DNA from: JBJHAX01 sp050480705
GTDB taxonomy: Bacteria; Actinomycetota; Nitriliruptoria; Nitriliruptorales; Nitriliruptoraceae
NCBI GenBank assembly: GCA_050480705.1
Contig: JBJHAX010000080.1
Coordinates: 1-7,173 of the forward strand
Direction of reading: 5' to 3'
Length of the DNA: 7,173 nt
Shown here: one piece after another, positions 1-5,777 of the stretch
Position numbering within the stretch: position 1 is the stretch's first letter
How the letters are laid out: every line of letters begins with the position of its first letter
Notes under the pieces: model-generated
Told to the model about the DNA's origin: nothing
The model's input: the letters and a program-made list of their open reading frames with translations, nothing else
The model's database searches: none
Made by a program: the position numbers and the translations under genes

Positions 1-1
1 C

Positions 2-616
2 ACCGATGAGGCGATGGCACTGCTCGCGCACGCCGCTGTCGTCGGCGTGACCCTCACAGCGCTCATCGCCGTGCTCGCACCCGTCTCGGGCGCGCACCTC
101 AACCCCGCTGTGACCCTGCTGCTCGCCTGGCGCCGCCGGCTCACCTGGCCACGGGCACTGCGCTACATCGGCGCACAGACCCTCGGCGCGCTGACCGGTG
201 TCGCGGTCACCAACGCGACGTTCGGCGAGCCTGTCGTCGCGCTCGCCACCACACCACGCGACGGCGCCGCGATGCTGGTGTCCGAAGCGATCGCCACATC
301 CGGGCTGCTGCTCGTCATCGTCGGGCTGCTGCACGCCGGTCGTGACGAGCGCATCCCGGCAGCCGTGGGCACCTACATCGCTGCCGCGATCGTGTTCACC
401 GCCTCAGACGCCTTCGCGAATCCCGCGGTGACGCTCGCGCGCATGACCTCCGATACGTGGACCGGCATCGCGCCGGCGTCCGTCCCGCTGTTCGTCGTCG
501 GACAGCTCGCCGCCGTGGGCGGTGTCGCGCTGTTCGCTGGCTGGTGGCTACCCGAACGATCCCGATATGTCGACACGACCTTGGCACGTGACCGCGTCCG
601 AGAGGAGACCTCATGA
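2..616 (+). CDS. Aquaporin/MIP-family channel, arsenic-operon (AqpS-like) type, 5' end cut by window
   Basis: A membrane channel of the major intrinsic protein family, probably passing arsenite or another small neutral solute. Counting from the ATG at 14, the two half-helix signatures are both present: SGAHLNPAVTL (first NPA, residues 30-32) and FANPAVTLARM (second NPA, residues 136-138). Hydrophobic segments lie near residues 5-22, 52-67, 85-106, 115-131 and 155-178. The frame is open upstream of ATG 14 to the window edge (reads TDEA), and the family's first transmembrane helix is missing, so the true start lies outside and ATG 14 is probably internal. The residue after the second NPA is Val139, where water and glycerol channels carry the selectivity-filter Arg. 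As I recall, this Arg-to-Val change is also found in Sinorhizobium AqpS. The stop overlaps the arsC start as ATGA, implying translational coupling. Family call is firm; the arsenite role is inferred from the neighbour. Confidence 0.88.
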   Translation, partial: TDEAMALLAHAAVVGVTLTALIAVLAPVSGAHLNPAVTLLLAWRRRLTWPRALRYIGAQTLGALTGVAVTNATFGEPVVALATTPRDGAAMLVSEAIATSGLLLVIVGLLHAGRDERIPAAVGTYIAAAIVFTASDAFANPAVTLARMTSDTWTGIAPASVPLFVVGQLAAVGGVALFAGWWLPERSRYVDTTLARDRVREETS

Positions 617-1029
617 CGACTTCGACACCGACCGTGCTGTTCCTGTGCGTCCAGAACGCCGGGCGCTCCCAGATGGCTGCCGCCTGGATGCGGCATCTGG
701 CCGGCGATCGGGTGCAGGTGCTCTCGGGAGGTTCCGCACCCGCCGATGACATCCATCCGGTGGCCGTCGACGCGATGGCAGAGCTCGGTATCGACGTGAC
801 GGGTCAGCGTCCGCGGACCTGGTCCGACACCGACCTCGACGCCGCCGACGTGGTCGTCACGATGGGGTGCGGTGATACCTGTCCGGTCGTGCCTGGCACC
901 CGGTATCTCGATTGGGAGCTCGACGACCCGTCAGGTCAGCCGATCGACGTCGTGCGGTTGATCCGTGACGACATCGGCGAGCGGGTGCAGGCGCTGCTCA
1001 CTGAGCTCGAGGTTCCAGCGGAAGCGTGA
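613..1029 (+). CDS. arsC: Arsenate reductase, low-molecular-weight phosphatase fold
   Basis: Cytosolic enzyme that reduces arsenate to arsenite, 138 residues, the usual length for a single-domain ArsC. The P-loop CVQNAGRS has the CX5R signature with nucleophile Cys12 and Arg18, followed by SQMAAAW as in thiol-coupled arsenate reductases. The general-acid loop is DDPSG with Asp105. Two further cysteines, Cys86 and Cys90 in MGCGDTCP, are placed as the resolving pair of a three-cysteine relay, so regeneration by thioredoxin or by a mycothiol/mycoredoxin system are both possible. The start is the ATG at 613, embedded in ATGA with the channel's stop, with GAGGAG at 601-606 as ribosome binding site. 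The 3' end overlaps the convergent histidine kinase gene by 32 bases. A protein tyrosine phosphatase is the alternative, but the MGCGDTCP cysteines and the adjacent aquaporin favour ArsC. Confidence 0.9.
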   Translation: MTTSTPTVLFLCVQNAGRSQMAAAWMRHLAGDRVQVLSGGSAPADDIHPVAVDAMAELGIDVTGQRPRTWSDTDLDAADVVVTMGCGDTCPVVPGTRYLDWELDDPSGQPIDVVRLIRDDIGERVQALLTELEVPAEA

Positions 1030-1786
1030 CACGGAAGGTGGTGCCGCGGCCTACTTCACTGTCGACGCTGATGGACCCGCCGTGGGATTCGACCGCGTGG
1101 CGCACGATCGACAGGCCGAGCCCGGTCCCGCCCGCCAGCCGGCTGCGGGCCTTGTCGACCCGGTAGAAACGTTCGAAGATCCGGTCGAGGTCATCAGCCG
1201 GGATCCCGACGCCGGTGTCGGCCACCTCGACGATCGCATCGGCGCCGTCACGTTGGACGCTGACGCGCACCTCGCCGCCGGGCCGGTTGTAGCGCACGGC
1301 ATTCTCGAGCAGGTTCGCGACGATCAGACGCAGATCGGCCGGATTGCCCGACACCTCGACCGCGTCGTCCGCTGCGACGTTGAGCGCCACCTTGAGCGTG
1401 TCCGCTTCGGCACGCAGCCGCTCGGCCTGCAGCGCGACGATCTCGGTGAGGTCGCTGGCCTGGCGTTTTTCCCCGATGCGGTCGGCCATGTCCTCGAGCC
1501 GGGTGAGGTCGAGCAGTTCGCGGACCAGCTGGCTCAGGCGTTCCGCTTCGACACGCAGCCGCCCGACCATCGCCCGGGCCCGCTCGGGGTCACGATCGAA
1601 CGCGATCTCGAGCGACTCGGACAGTGCGAGGATGCCCGCGACCGGGGTCTTGAGCTCGTGTGAGGCGTTCGCGACGAAATCGCGACGCAGCGACTCGACA
1701 CGTCGACGCTCGTCGGTGTGGTCCACGGCGTCGCCCGCCCCGGTCGCACCACCGGGATCGCCGTCACCGTCGCCGTCGCCTGCCAT
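998..1786 (-). CDS. Soluble sensor histidine kinase, SenX3/PhoR-like catalytic core without sensor domain
   Basis: Kinase of a two-component system, 262 residues. HisKA dimerisation and phosphoacceptor region at about 31-98 with ANASHELKTPV (His43). HATPase_c at about 145-257 with N-box LLENAVRYN (Asn162), G1 box ADTGVGIP (Asp190), F-box IFERFYR (203-209) and G2 box GGTGLGLS (219-226). All catalytic boxes are intact. SenX3/PhoR proteins are usually around 400 residues with membrane helices and a PAS domain before HisKA; here only about 30 residues precede it, starting with a GDGDGDGD low-complexity stretch. The segment DHTDERRRVESLRRDF resembles the linker that normally follows a PAS domain. 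Start is uncertain: ATG at 1786 has no clear ribosome binding site, and GTG at 1726 (Val21) is an alternative. The frame stays open upstream to the end of phoU but has no start codon or PAS-like sequence there. It lies downstream of phoU, pointing to phosphate signalling; no response regulator gene is present in the window. Confidence 0.88.
   Translation of the reverse strand: MAGDGDGDGDPGGATGAGDAVDHTDERRRVESLRRDFVANASHELKTPVAGILALSESLEIAFDRDPERARAMVGRLRVEAERLSQLVRELLDLTRLEDMADRIGEKRQASDLTEIVALQAERLRAEADTLKVALNVAADDAVEVSGNPADLRLIVANLLENAVRYNRPGGEVRVSVQRDGADAIVEVADTGVGIPADDLDRIFERFYRVDKARSRLAGGTGLGLSIVRHAVESHGGSISVDSEVGRGTTFRVTLPLEPRAQ
1759..1782. repeat. Short hexanucleotide-like repeat coding GDGDGDGD
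   Basis: An imperfect tandem of the six-base unit CGCCGT/CACCGT, about four copies, at the very 5' end of the histidine kinase gene. On the coding (minus) strand it encodes alternating Gly-Asp. It makes the N-terminal boundary of the kinase doubtful and is a plausible slippage site. It is too short to be more than a simple sequence repeat. Confidence 0.5.
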
Positions 1787-1890
1787 CGTCGCAGGGTACG
1801 CCGCAGCATCCCCGCCGTGCGGGTCCCACCTGCCGGGAGCACGCTGGTGGCACAGGCCGCTCAGGTGCCCACAGCCCGGTGGATCGTCGG

Positions 1891-2613
1891 TCAGTCGGCA
1901 TCGGTGGAGCGCCGGCCGGTGACGGCATAGGCAACCTGGCGTGCCATCTCGACGCCGTGGTCGCCGAGCCGCTCCAGGTAGCGGGCGATCAGTGCGAGAC
2001 TCACCGACTCCTCGGTGGACTGCGCGCCGGTGTACAACTCGGTCAGCAGCAGTTTCTGCAGCAGGTCCACCTCGTCGTCCGAGCGCTGCAGCTCGGCTGC
2101 GGCGTGTCCGTCGAGATCACGCCACGCACCCACCGCCCCCTCGAACACCTGTGCCGCGTGTCCCGCGAGTTCGCGCAGCGTTTCGCGCAGCCGCTGCGGC
2201 ATCGACGGGGGATGCACCCAGGTGAGTGACCTCGCGACGTGCGCGACGATGCTCGCGCCCCGCTCGATCGGGGTGACACACCGGATGGTCGCCACGATGC
2301 GGCGCAGGTCGGCGCCGGCGGGCCCTTGGCGTGCGAGGAGATAGAAACACGCGTCCTCGAGGCGTTCACAGTCGGCCGCGATCCGCCGGTGCACGATGTG
2401 GTCGCGGGCCGCGTCGGCGTCGCCGTCGAGAAACGCGTCGGTGACCGGCAGAATGCGTTGCGACACGTCGCCGGCCAGCTCGATCAGTCTGATACGGCAG
2501 CCTTCGAGCTGCTCGGCGAACACCTCGTCGCCGGCCTCGTGCTGGCTGTCGGCATCGTCGAGCCACGCCAAAGGGTCGGGTCGCTGCGCGTCAGATGCCA
2601 TCGCCGCCAGCAT
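1891..2613 (-). CDS. phoU: PhoU-family phosphate signalling regulator
   Basis: Cytosolic helical-bundle protein that, in known systems, links the Pst phosphate transporter to the PhoR/SenX3 kinase and represses the Pho response when phosphate is plentiful. At 240 residues it is slightly longer than typical PhoU, with an extra acidic N-terminal 25 residues. Two PhoU repeats are visible. The second keeps the metal-binding signature ARYLERLGDHGVEMARQ (residues 210-226, Glu214 and Asp218). The first has TPIERGASIVAHVARS (114-129), where the expected Asp is Ser121. The annotated start is ATG 2613; ATG 2601 (Met5) is an equally possible start, and neither has a strong ribosome binding site. The histidine kinase gene follows after 97-104 bases on the same strand and pcm precedes it by 76-77 bases, so the three may be cotranscribed. 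No pst transporter genes are in the window. Confidence 0.88.
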   Translation of the reverse strand: MLAAMASDAQRPDPLAWLDDADSQHEAGDEVFAEQLEGCRIRLIELAGDVSQRILPVTDAFLDGDADAARDHIVHRRIAADCERLEDACFYLLARQGPAGADLRRIVATIRCVTPIERGASIVAHVARSLTWVHPPSMPQRLRETLRELAGHAAQVFEGAVGAWRDLDGHAAAELQRSDDEVDLLQKLLLTELYTGAQSTEESVSLALIARYLERLGDHGVEMARQVAYAVTGRRSTDAD

Positions 2614-2689
2614 AGGCAGTGGCCTGGAGGCCGGGACCGTGGATCAAGCAGCTGCCGGCCGGGCCGTTGTCACGCTGCGGCGTGCCGCC

Positions 2690-3343
2690 TCAGTGGGAGC
2701 GGGCCGCGACGAAGTAGGCGCCGCACACGACCTGCTCGGCCACGAGCTCATCGCCGACCCGCCGCAGCACGGTCACGTCGCTGCGCCCCGAACGTCCGTA
2801 GGGGTCGTCGCCGTCGTCGTGCGAGGCGATCGGCGCGACGATCCGTCCGCCGTCACGCAGCTGGGCTGCAAGCCGGTCGGGCACGTCGTCGATCGTGAAC
2901 GACACCACCATCGCGTCATACGGCGCCCCGGCGGGCCAGCCCGCCAGCCCGTCACCGACGACCAGGTGCACGTCACCGACCGCGTCCTCGGCCAGTGCGT
3001 CGCGGGCGCGTGCCGCCAGGTCCGCGTCGATCTCGACACTGACCACACGCGCGGCCAGGCGTGCCAGCAGGGCGGTCTGGTAGCCCGCGCCGGTGCCGAC
3101 CTCCAGGACCGTGTCATCGTGCGTCAGCTGCAGCGCTTCGAGCATGCGGGCCTGCAGGGACGGCTGGCTCGCTGTCTGCTCGTGGCCGATGGGAACCGGC
3201 CCGTCGTCGTCTGCGCGATGGCGCAGATCCTCAGGCAGGAACGGCGCGCGATCGAGGTCGCGCATCGCGTCGATGATGCGTTCGTCGACGACCCCGGCGC
3301 GTTGTGCGGCCCTGGCCAGCGCGCGGCTCACGATACGCACCAC
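2690..3343 (-). CDS. pcm: Protein-L-isoaspartate(D-aspartate) O-methyltransferase
   Basis: Cytosolic repair enzyme that methylates isoaspartyl residues in aged proteins using S-adenosylmethionine, 217 residues, normal for the family. Diagnostic segments in order: PIGHEQTASQPSLQARMLEAL (51-71), matching the family's IGxGQTISQP active-site strand; motif I VLEVGTGAGYQTALLA (79-94), the SAM-binding loop; post-I VVSVEID (100-106) with the acidic ribose-binding Glu104; and GDGLAGW (130-136) followed by YDAMVV. The start shown is GTG at 3343, immediately followed by a second GTG at 3340; neither has a good Shine-Dalgarno, so the exact N-terminus may shift by a few residues. It is transcribed divergently from rsmI with about 99 bases between the starts, so regulation of both genes probably sits in that gap. 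Upstream of phoU on the same strand; a functional link to phosphate signalling is not apparent. Confidence 0.9.
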   Translation of the reverse strand: MVRIVSRALARAAQRAGVVDERIIDAMRDLDRAPFLPEDLRHRADDDGPVPIGHEQTASQPSLQARMLEALQLTHDDTVLEVGTGAGYQTALLARLAARVVSVEIDADLAARARDALAEDAVGDVHLVVGDGLAGWPAGAPYDAMVVSFTIDDVPDRLAAQLRDGGRIVAPIASHDDGDDPYGRSGRSDVTVLRRVGDELVAEQVVCGAYFVAARSH

Positions 3344-3429
3344 GCGGCGGGTGGCGTGGGAGCGTCGGTGCGGCGCGCCCTCGCGTACCGTCGCGGTGCT
3401 GGCCGCCGCGTCGGCGTATCAATGAACAG

Positions 3430-3437
3430 GGAAGGTG
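3430..3437 (+). promoter_or_regulatory. Ribosome binding site that fixes the rsmI start
   Basis: GGAAGGTG ends five bases before the ATG at 3443. The reading frame of rsmI is open for about 1 kb further upstream, and an in-frame ATG also occurs at 3422, so this site together with the MAGTLFVVATPIGNL homology start decides the N-terminus. Confidence 0.65.
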
Positions 3438-3442
3438 GGATC

Positions 3443-4279
3443 ATGGCGGGGACATTGTTCGTCGTCGCCACCCCCATCGGCAACCTCGACGACCTCACCG
3501 TACGTGCGGCCGACGTGCTGCGCAGCGTCGACCTCGTGCTGGCTGAGGACACTCGCCGCACCGGGCGGCTGCTCGCTCACATCGGCGCCTCGGCGCCGCA
3601 ACGCTCGCTGCACGACCACAACGAACGTGACCGCATCGACGAGGTGGTCGCCGAGCTGCATGCCGGACGCGACATCGCGCTGGTGTCCGATGCGGGCACG
3701 CCGTTGATCTCCGACCCCGGCTATCGGCTCGTGGCAGCGTGTGGCGACGCCGGCATCGCCACCCGCGTCGTGCCCGGCCCGTCCGCGCTGACCGCCGCGC
3801 TCGCCGTCGCCGGGCTGGCCACCGACCGGGTCGCGTTCGAAGGATTCCTGCCGCGCCGGGCCGCAGCCCGCCGCGAACGCCTCGAGCAGCTCGCCCGGGA
3901 GCCACGGACGATCGTCGTGTTCGTCAGCCCGCACCGGGCCGACGACGACCTCAACGACCTGCGTGACACGCTCGGCGCCGAGCGCCGCGGCGTGATCGCA
4001 CGTGAACTCACCAAACTGCACGAGACGGTCGTGCGTGGAACCCTTGATTCGCTCGCCGAGCATGTCGCGGAGGGCACCCGCGGCGAAATCGTGCTCGTCA
4101 TCGAAGGCTTCGAACCCGACGAGGACGCTACGCCCGACGTGGCCGCGCTCGTCGATGACGTCGAGGTGCTCGTCGCGCAGGGCGCCAGCACCCGCGACGC
4201 GGTCGCCCAGGTCGCTGTAGGTGCGGGTGTCGGCCGGCGCGCGCTGTACGACGCGACGCTGCGCGCCCGCGCCACCTGA
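3443..4279 (+). CDS. rsmI: 16S rRNA (cytidine(1402)-2'-O)-methyltransferase
   Basis: Methylates the ribose of C1402 in the decoding centre of 16S rRNA using S-adenosylmethionine; 278 residues, normal for RsmI. Tetrapyrrole-methylase-fold landmarks in order: TLFVVATPIGNLDDLTVRA (4-22), LAEDTRRTGRLL (33-44), HDHNE (57-61), the SAM-loop SDAGTPLISDPGYRLV (82-97), VPGPSALTAAL (110-120) and FEGFLPRR (132-139). A C-terminal helix-turn-helix segment, QGASTRDAVAQVAVGAGVGR (246-265), is typical of full-length RsmI. The usual Glu before SPHR is replaced: the sequence reads VVFVSPHR with Val161. Start at ATG 3443 follows a good ribosome binding site and the family N-terminus; the long open frame upstream is antisense to pcm and phoU. 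RsmI opens a block (rsmI, tatD, rpf-like) conserved in Actinobacteria. Confidence 0.95.
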   Translation: MAGTLFVVATPIGNLDDLTVRAADVLRSVDLVLAEDTRRTGRLLAHIGASAPQRSLHDHNERDRIDEVVAELHAGRDIALVSDAGTPLISDPGYRLVAACGDAGIATRVVPGPSALTAALAVAGLATDRVAFEGFLPRRAAARRERLEQLAREPRTIVVFVSPHRADDDLNDLRDTLGAERRGVIARELTKLHETVVRGTLDSLAEHVAEGTRGEIVLVIEGFEPDEDATPDVAALVDDVEVLVAQGASTRDAVAQVAVGAGVGRRALYDATLRARAT

Positions 4280-4429
4280 CCTGGCGTCGACACGTAACGG
4301 GGTGCGTTGACAGCGGCGTCCGTGGTTCGTCTAGCCGAGTCGCGTGCCAGCGTTTGTGGGGTAGTGGCTCACGTTCGGGTTCGTGTCGGGCGTGCTCACC
4401 AGATTGACAGAGCCATGCGCGAATAGCAG

Positions 4430-4458
4430 TTGGAAACTCATTTCATGTTGGATAATAT
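4430..4458 (+). promoter_or_regulatory. Candidate promoter for the fic gene
   Basis: TTGGAA (4430-4435) as -35 and TAATAT (4453-4458) as -10, separated by 17 bases, each matching 4 of 6 consensus positions. The overlapping GATAAT (4451-4456) matches 5 of 6 but with 15-base spacing. Transcription would begin near 4465, about 30 bases before the GTG start of fic. The AT-richness in an otherwise GC-rich region supports a promoter, but it is a prediction only. Confidence 0.4.
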
Positions 4459-4463
4459 CATCC
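4450..4463. promoter_or_regulatory. 14-bp near-perfect palindrome over the fic -10, possible operator
   Basis: GGATAATATCATCC pairs with its own reverse complement at 12 of 14 positions (mismatch only at the pair 4454/4459). It sits on the predicted -10 element, a classical place for a repressor site. The downstream protein has a C-terminal winged-helix-like region that could bind such a site, which would give autoregulation; this is inference. Confidence 0.35.
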
Positions 4464-4481
4464 CTCGCGTAAGAGTGATTC

Positions 4482-4485
4482 GGAG
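4482..4485 (+). promoter_or_regulatory. Ribosome binding site for the fic GTG start
   Basis: GGAG eight bases upstream of the GTG at 4494. It supports this non-ATG start, from which the family N-terminus begins directly (MLFELPALTARE). Confidence 0.55.
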
Positions 4486-4493
4486 TTTCAACC

Positions 4494-5639
4494 GTGTTGT
4501 TCGAACTGCCTGCCCTTACCGCAAGGGAACTGGAGGTCCTCGACGACGTGGCGGCTCTGCGGCGCAAGTTGCGCTCACAGCTGGTCGAACCGCGACGCTG
4601 GCACGGATCCCTTCGTCGTATCTCCATGGCTCGAGCGATCCAAGGCTCCAACAGCATCGAGGGATACAACGCCGCTCTCGACGATGCGGCAGCGATCGAG
4701 ATGGACGAGCAGCCCCTGGACGCCCATCACGAGACCTACCTTGCGTACCGCGCGTATGGCGATGCGATGACCTATGTCCTGCAGATGGCCGACGATGAGG
4801 ACTTCTCCTACAGCGCGCAACTGCTCAAGAGTCTGCATTTCGTCATGACGAACTACGACCTCGCCGCTCGTCCTGGGAGGTGGCGGGCGGGGGCCATCTT
4901 CGTGCAAGACGAAGAATCGGGAAGGATCGTCTACGAGGGGCCGGAAGTGGAGGACGTCCCGGGCCTCATCAGCGAACTCGTCGACGACCTGAACGCGAAC
5001 GATGATGGGCCACCTCTGGCCCGCGGTGCGATGGCTCACCTGAATCTGGTCATGATCCATCCCTTCCGGGATGGAAATGGCAGGATGGCTCGGTGCCTTC
5101 AAAGTCTTGTGCTTGCGCGCGAGGGAATCCTTGCCCCTGCTTTCAGCAGCATCGAGGAATACTTGGGCCGCAACACCCGTGCGTACTACGAGGTTCTCGC
5201 TGCGGTCGGCGGGGGGGACTGGAATCCGTCGAATGATGCGCGACCGTGGCTGAGATTCATACTGACTGCGCATCTTCGCCAGGCTCGAACACTCCTACGA
5301 CGGGTGAACGAGAGCGAGAGGCTCTGGACGGAGATCGACCGTCTTGTCGCCGCCCATGGACTGCCTGAACGGTCCCAGCACGCCCTCTTCGACGCAGCTG
5401 TCGGCATGAGAGTGCGTAACGCGACATACCGGGCCGTTCTCGCGGACATGGGCGACGAGATCACCGATGCCACGGCAAGCCGAGATTTCAGGCAACTGGT
5501 CGATACGGGCATGTTGGACCCTCATGGCGAAAGGCGAGGGCGCTACTACACGGCCGGCACCCCGATCCGTCGGGTACGGCAAGGCATCGTCGACGCTCGC
5601 AATCCCCGTGATGACGTAGATCCATTCGCTCGCCCCTAA
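4494..5639 (+). CDS. Fic-domain protein adenylyltransferase with N-terminal inhibitory helix and C-terminal winged helix
   Basis: Probable AMP-transferring (AMPylating) enzyme of the Fic family, 381 residues, cytosolic. N-terminal helical region (about 1-100) contains the inhibitory motif [S/T]xxxE[G/N] as SNSIEG (Ser52 to Gly57, Glu56), placing it in class II, where inhibition is intramolecular. The Fic core (about 100-235) has the substrate flap AIFVQDEESGRIVYEGPE (134-151) and an intact active-site motif HPFRDGNGRMAR (189-200) with catalytic His189 and Asp193. The C-terminal part (about 290-355) looks like a winged helix-turn-helix ending in RRGRYYTAG. The target protein cannot be told from sequence. 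No separate FicA-like antitoxin gene is visible, consistent with self-inhibition. GC content is lower than in neighbours: 31 of 60 bases in 4801-4860 and 36 of 60 in 4621-4680, against 43 of 60 in 6121-6180 of tatD. Its codons are less G/C-ending, suggesting horizontal acquisition. It lies where metS occurs in other Actinobacteria. Confidence 0.93.
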   Translation: MLFELPALTARELEVLDDVAALRRKLRSQLVEPRRWHGSLRRISMARAIQGSNSIEGYNAALDDAAAIEMDEQPLDAHHETYLAYRAYGDAMTYVLQMADDEDFSYSAQLLKSLHFVMTNYDLAARPGRWRAGAIFVQDEESGRIVYEGPEVEDVPGLISELVDDLNANDDGPPLARGAMAHLNLVMIHPFRDGNGRMARCLQSLVLAREGILAPAFSSIEEYLGRNTRAYYEVLAAVGGGDWNPSNDARPWLRFILTAHLRQARTLLRRVNESERLWTEIDRLVAAHGLPERSQHALFDAAVGMRVRNATYRAVLADMGDEITDATASRDFRQLVDTGMLDPHGERRGRYYTAGTPIRRVRQGIVDARNPRDDVDPFARP

Positions 5640-5725
5640 TCGCGGAGCTGCCAGGCAACCAGTCGTACAGCTCGGATCAACCCACCACCGCTCGTGCGTG
5701 TGCTGTGTGCGGGGGGCCGGCGGCC

Positions 5726-5734
5726 TGGTATGAT
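5726..5734 (+). promoter_or_regulatory. Extended -10 promoter for the tatD leader transcript
   Basis: TGGTATGAT gives the extended -10 pattern TGn followed by TATGAT, matching the TATAAT consensus at 5 of 6 positions. There is no good -35 hexamer upstream, which extended -10 promoters can tolerate. The predicted start of transcription is the A at about 5741. This would make tatD and the gene after it independent of fic. Confidence 0.5.
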
Positions 5735-5740
5735 GGTCTG

Positions 5741-5773
5741 AACACCCGCCGTAAATGGCGGGTTGTTTCGTTT
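5741..5773 (+). terminator. Terminator-like hairpin (fic terminator or leader hairpin)
   Basis: A perfect 7-bp GC-rich stem ACCCGCC (5744-5750) and GGCGGGT (5757-5763) closes a 6-base loop GTAAAT. Allowing one bulged T (5764), three more pairs (AAC 5741-5743 with GTT 5765-5767) extend it. The T-rich tail TTGTTTCGTTT (5763-5773) follows. This is the clearest intrinsic-terminator shape in the window. It lies about 100 bases after the fic stop, so it may end the fic transcript. It also starts exactly at the predicted tatD transcription start, so it could be a leader hairpin. Confidence 0.6.
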
Positions 5774-5777
5774 CCAC

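Larger units (their letters stand above)
4280..4493. other. Intergenic region between rsmI and fic, dropping in GC content
   Basis: 214 bases with no convincing gene on either strand. The first half is GC-rich, with no hairpin plus T-run convincing enough to call an rsmI terminator. The second half, especially 4420-4480, is AT-rich compared with everything to its left and carries the putative fic promoter and a palindrome. Two perfect TTGACA hexamers occur (4307-4312, 4404-4409), but neither has a good -10 element at the right distance. This region probably contains the left boundary of an acquired segment; I see no flanking repeats or tRNA. Confidence 0.5.

Noticed and set aside
2614..2689. 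Hairpin in the pcm - phoU gap as a terminator
   Set aside because: The best stem is five pairs with a two-base loop and no T-run, so it would not work as a terminator.
2396..3442. Long in-frame extension upstream of rsmI that would make a 627-residue protein
   Set aside because: It is antisense to pcm and phoU, both of which have clear family motifs. The RsmI family N-terminus and a good ribosome binding site are at 3443.
3419..4063. Long minus-strand open frame opposite rsmI
   Set aside because: This is the usual antisense shadow of a GC-rich gene. Rich in Gly, Arg and Val without any family signature.
4307..4409. TTGACA hexamers at 4307 and 4404 as promoters
   Set aside because: No acceptable -10 hexamer lies 16-18 bases downstream of either one.
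4331..4669. Minus-strand open frame over the fic 5' end and promoter
   Set aside because: It is antisense to a well-supported Fic gene, has no recognisable motifs, and crosses the AT-rich promoter region.
4280..5655. CCTGGC at 4280 and GCCAGG at 5650 as inverted ends of an inserted element
   Set aside because: Six bases is within chance for this composition, there is no target duplication and no transposase or integrase.
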